From Helicobacter_D ganmani (GTDB taxonomy: Bacteria > Campylobacterota > Campylobacteria > Campylobacterales > Helicobacteraceae), in assembly GCF_965138225.1 (NCBI RefSeq), contig NZ_CBCSAX010000025.1: a stretch of 15,555 nucleotides of DNA, one strand, 5' to 3'. This document shows positions 12,747 through 15,555 of this stretch, piece by piece. Under the pieces are notes generated by a model, which saw only the letters and a program-made list of their open reading frames with translations, was not told where the DNA came from and did no database searches. A program made the position numbers and the translations under genes. Each line of letters begins with the position of its first letter. Positions within the stretch are counted from its first letter, which is position 1.

Positions 12747-15460
12747 AAACACTGACAATAATTGATACTTTCGGATTCCTTTTTCGCAGTTATTTTGCCC
12801 TACCCCCACTCAAAAACCACGATGGATTCCCTACAGGATTGCTGACGGGATTTGCAAAACTTATTTTGCAACTCTACAAGGATTATCCGCAAGATTATTT
12901 AGTTTTCGCGCTAGATTCCAAAGAAGAAAATTTCCGCAAAAGCATTGACCCACTTTATAAAGCGAATCGCCCAGAAGCTCCACAAGATTTGCAGCTACAA
13001 CTCAAAGTTGCGATTGAATGGGTAGAACAAATGGGATTTAGAAACATTTCTATTGCAGGTTATGAAGCAGACGATGTTATCGCTTCTATCAACAAACAAG
13101 CCAATCGCCTCAATGTCCAAGTACGCATTATCAGCCACGACAAAGACCTTTACCAACTCATTAATGACAACACCTTTCTCTTTGACCCCAAGAAAAAAAA
13201 AGAAATCCACATCGCAGATTGCATAGACAAATATGGAGTAACCCCAGCGCAATTTATAGATTTTCAGAGTCTTGTGGGGGATAGTTCGGATAATATTCCC
13301 GGTGTCAAAGGAATTGGAGCAAAAGGCGCGGCAGGATTATTGCACAATTTCCACAGCCTTAATGGAATCTACGAAAACATTGATAAAATTGCTTCTAAGC
13401 GCACACAAGAACTATTGAAAATTTACAAAGAGGACGCTTATCGCTCTTTGGAGCTTGTGCGCTTGCGTGAGGATTTGCTAGAGGATTTCAATCTCCAAGA
13501 CTGCCAAATGCCACATCAAAACCCATTATTAAAAATTACAGAATCACTCAAGGTATATGAAATTAATAGTGTGTTAAAAAAGATTCTGTCCAAAGATTCT
13601 GCTAAAAAATCTTTACACCTATTTGAAAACGCAACAAAAATCAGAGAATCGCAGGATTTTATCCCACAAACCCCCGCTCCAACACCTTTTCACTTTCAAG
13701 CGCATTTGTTAAACACGGATACAAAATTGCAAGCATTTCTCCCAAAAATCACACGCGATTCCGTTGTGTCTTTTGATACAGAAACAACAAATTTAGATGT
13801 TTTTAATGCTAAAATCGTAGGGTTTTCTTTCAGTTTTGATGGCACAAATGCCTATTATGTGCCTTTAGCGCACAATTATCTAGGCGTAGAGGAACAGGTA
13901 AGTCAAGAGGTTGCGCTAGAATTTATCCAAGCACTTTTTAATGCCAAAGCCATTATCGGACATAATCTCAAATACGACTTAGAGATTCTACGCACAAACT
14001 TCGGCTTCTCTCCCAAAAATCCTTATAATATCAAGGATAGTATGCTTGTCGCGTGGCTTTACCAAAGTGATTTGCCTTGCAATTTGGATTCTTTAATGTT
14101 GCGGTATTTTAAGCACGAGATGATTCATTATAAAGATGTAGTAAAAAAGGGAGAAAACTTTTCGCAAATCTCCATAGAATACGCTTGCCAGTATGCTAGC
14201 GAGGACGCGGCGGCTTGTTATCAACTCTACCAAAAACTTACACACTTGCTCCCACCTAATCTACTTGAAGTCGCAGAATCTACGGAATTTCCGCTGATTA
14301 CTTGCCTTGTCAATATGGAGTTAAGCGGGACTAAAATTGACATTGAATATTTTAAAGAGTTAAAATCCGAAATGTCCGCCAAACTTTTGAATCTATCAGA
14401 GGAAATCTTCGCACTTGCACAAAAAAACTTTAATCTAAATTCACCGCAGCAACTTTCTATTGTCTTGTTTGAGGATTTGAAACTCCAAAGTGGCAAAAAA
14501 ACAAAATCCGGCTTAAGCACTTCCCAAATGGTATTAAATTCCCTTTTTGACGCGCACCCTATCGTGCCAAAGATTTTAGAATATCGTGAGCTTTTCAAGC
14601 TTTTTAGCACCTATATAGAGCCTCTAATAGAACACGCTAAACTCAACGAATCGCATAAAATCTACACTTCTTTTATGCAAACAGGCACAAGCACTGGACG
14701 CTTAAGCTCCAAAAATCCGAATCTCCAAAATATTCCCGTCAAAACCGCACAAGGCAGACGCATACGACAAGGCTTCATCGCACAAGAAAACCACTTGCTC
14801 CTAAGCCTTGATTATTCACAAATTGAATTGCGCCTTCTAGCGCATTTTTCGCAGGATAAGGCGATGATTGAAGCATTTTGCCACAATGCAGACATTCATC
14901 TTGAAACTGCCAAAAAAATTTTTGGTGGCGCAAAAGCGCAAGAAAAACGCGCCGTGGCAAAAAGTATTAACTTCGGACTTATCTATGGTATGGGACCCAA
15001 AAAACTCTCCGAAACATTAAAAATCAGTTATCAAGAGGCAAAAACCTACATTCAAAACTATTTTGAATCTTTTCCCACCGTGAAAGATTTTTTGAAAGCT
15101 CAAGAGGATTTTATCCTAGAAAATGGTTATTCGCTTACGCTTCTAGGACGTATGCGCAAGTTTGACTTTCGCGGAATCCAAGAATACCAAAAGGCAGCAT
15201 TTTTGCGTGAGGGTATCAATGCAATCTTTCAAGGAAGTGCCGCAGACATTATCAAAATGGCAATGAACGCTATCACGCAGGCAAACTTAGAATCCAAACT
15301 ACTTTTGCAAGTGCATGATGAATTAATCTTTGAATCCCCGATAGCTTGTGCGGAATCCGAAGCAAAAAAAATCGCTTCCATTATGGAAAACATTACAAAG
15401 CTTAAGATTCCTCTTAGATGCTCTATTAGTATGGCAAAACATTGGGGCGACTTAAAATAA
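12743..15460 (+). CDS. polA: DNA polymerase I
   Basis: Repair and Okazaki-fragment polymerase, 905 residues, with all three domains. The 5'-nuclease spans about 1-290, with YEADD (107-111), SHDKDLYQL (131-139) and GDSSDNIPGVKGIGAKGA. The proofreading 3'-5' exonuclease looks intact: FDTETTNLD (D345, E347), GHNLKYDLEIL and YASEDAAACY. Polymerase motif A is DYSQIELRLLAH (from D690), motif B is RAVAKSINFGLIYG (736-749), and motif C is VHDE (H858, D859, E860). Many PolA proteins, including those of Thermus and Bacillus, have lost the exonuclease residues, so their presence here is informative. AAGG lies 10 nt before the ATG inside the tautomerase gene. No clear terminator is seen in the last 95 bases of the window. 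Confidence 0.97.
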   Translation: MKTLTIIDTFGFLFRSYFALPPLKNHDGFPTGLLTGFAKLILQLYKDYPQDYLVFALDSKEENFRKSIDPLYKANRPEAPQDLQLQLKVAIEWVEQMGFRNISIAGYEADDVIASINKQANRLNVQVRIISHDKDLYQLINDNTFLFDPKKKKEIHIADCIDKYGVTPAQFIDFQSLVGDSSDNIPGVKGIGAKGAAGLLHNFHSLNGIYENIDKIASKRTQELLKIYKEDAYRSLELVRLREDLLEDFNLQDCQMPHQNPLLKITESLKVYEINSVLKKILSKDSAKKSLHLFENATKIRESQDFIPQTPAPTPFHFQAHLLNTDTKLQAFLPKITRDSVVSFDTETTNLDVFNAKIVGFSFSFDGTNAYYVPLAHNYLGVEEQVSQEVALEFIQALFNAKAIIGHNLKYDLEILRTNFGFSPKNPYNIKDSMLVAWLYQSDLPCNLDSLMLRYFKHEMIHYKDVVKKGENFSQISIEYACQYASEDAAACYQLYQKLTHLLPPNLLEVAESTEFPLITCLVNMELSGTKIDIEYFKELKSEMSAKLLNLSEEIFALAQKNFNLNSPQQLSIVLFEDLKLQSGKKTKSGLSTSQMVLNSLFDAHPIVPKILEYRELFKLFSTYIEPLIEHAKLNESHKIYTSFMQTGTSTGRLSSKNPNLQNIPVKTAQGRRIRQGFIAQENHLLLSLDYSQIELRLLAHFSQDKAMIEAFCHNADIHLETAKKIFGGAKAQEKRAVAKSINFGLIYGMGPKKLSETLKISYQEAKTYIQNYFESFPTVKDFLKAQEDFILENGYSLTLLGRMRKFDFRGIQEYQKAAFLREGINAIFQGSAADIIKMAMNAITQANLESKLLLQVHDELIFESPIACAESEAKKIASIMENITKLKIPLRCSISMAKHWGDLK

Positions 15461-15555
15461 CTCCTATTCTCCTCGCAAAAAGCAAAAATCCACCAAAAAT
15501 ACAAAAAATTTCAAATTTTCTCAACCTTTTTCACTCATTTAATTGACTTTTAAGG

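Noticed and set aside
14227..14610. Minus-strand 127-residue open frame inside polA
   Set aside because: Antisense to conserved polymerase sequence; composition mirrors polA codons.
106..15460. A defence island, CRISPR array, prophage or insertion sequence
   Set aside because: No transposase, integrase, nuclease-toxin pair or spaced direct repeats were seen; the genes are housekeeping, transport and surface functions.
15461..15555. Possible polA terminator or promoter of a next gene
   Set aside because: AAAATTT-C-AAATTTT has a loop of one base and no GC pairs, and the closing TTGACT cannot be judged without the sequence beyond the window.

Overview
The window looks like a chromosomal segment of a Helicobacter-type member of the Campylobacterota, most likely an enterohepatic species. 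The evidence is a Campylobacter-type major outer membrane porin, an AT-rich genome, and the gene order folD–lepB–M50 protease–rpiB–small coiled-coil protein, which I recall as the H. pylori HP0577–HP0573 order. A DmpI-type tautomerase and an HP0736-like class V aminotransferase also fit. The species assignment is inference.

Layout, left to right. (1) 106-1548 (-): a MOMP-family porin with its terminator downstream. Its promoter carries a 12-base poly-C tract (poly-G on the + strand) exactly between a perfect TTGACA -35 and an extended TGCTAAAAT -10, so it looks like a spacer-length phase-variation switch. A 10-bp stem-loop lies at the predicted 5' end of the porin mRNA. (2) 1983-5167 (-): a tight five-gene operon in transcription order folD, lepB, M50 protease, rpiB, coiled-coil membrane protein, with gaps of 8-20 nt. 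(3) 5240-5599 (+): a small secreted mono-haem cytochrome c, divergent from folD; a single palindrome supplies a -10 element for each strand. (4) 5600-6039: no protein gene, but a REP-like repeat copy and, on the - strand, a gene for a small signal recognition particle RNA (4.5S type) with its own promoter. (5) 6040-8215 (-): two coupled genes, a class V aminotransferase followed by a UDP-glucuronate 4-epimerase-like enzyme. (6) 8216-8460: promoter elements and the second REP-like copy. (7) 8461-11504 (-): a complete TRAP transporter operon dctQ–dctM–dctP, with a binding protein resembling 2-oxoacid (TakP-type) receptors and carrying a twin-arginine plus lipobox leader. (8) 11754-15460 (+): terC, a DmpI-like tautomerase and polA, tightly packed, the last two overlapping by ATGA.

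Most genes are ordinary housekeeping or transport functions. The new-looking content is in the non-coding DNA: the poly-C porin promoter, the SRP RNA, the two structured repeats whose hairpin arms differ but still pair, and the marked excess of the word GATTC/GAATC across genes and spacers. I see no CRISPR array, insertion sequence, prophage or tRNA gene.
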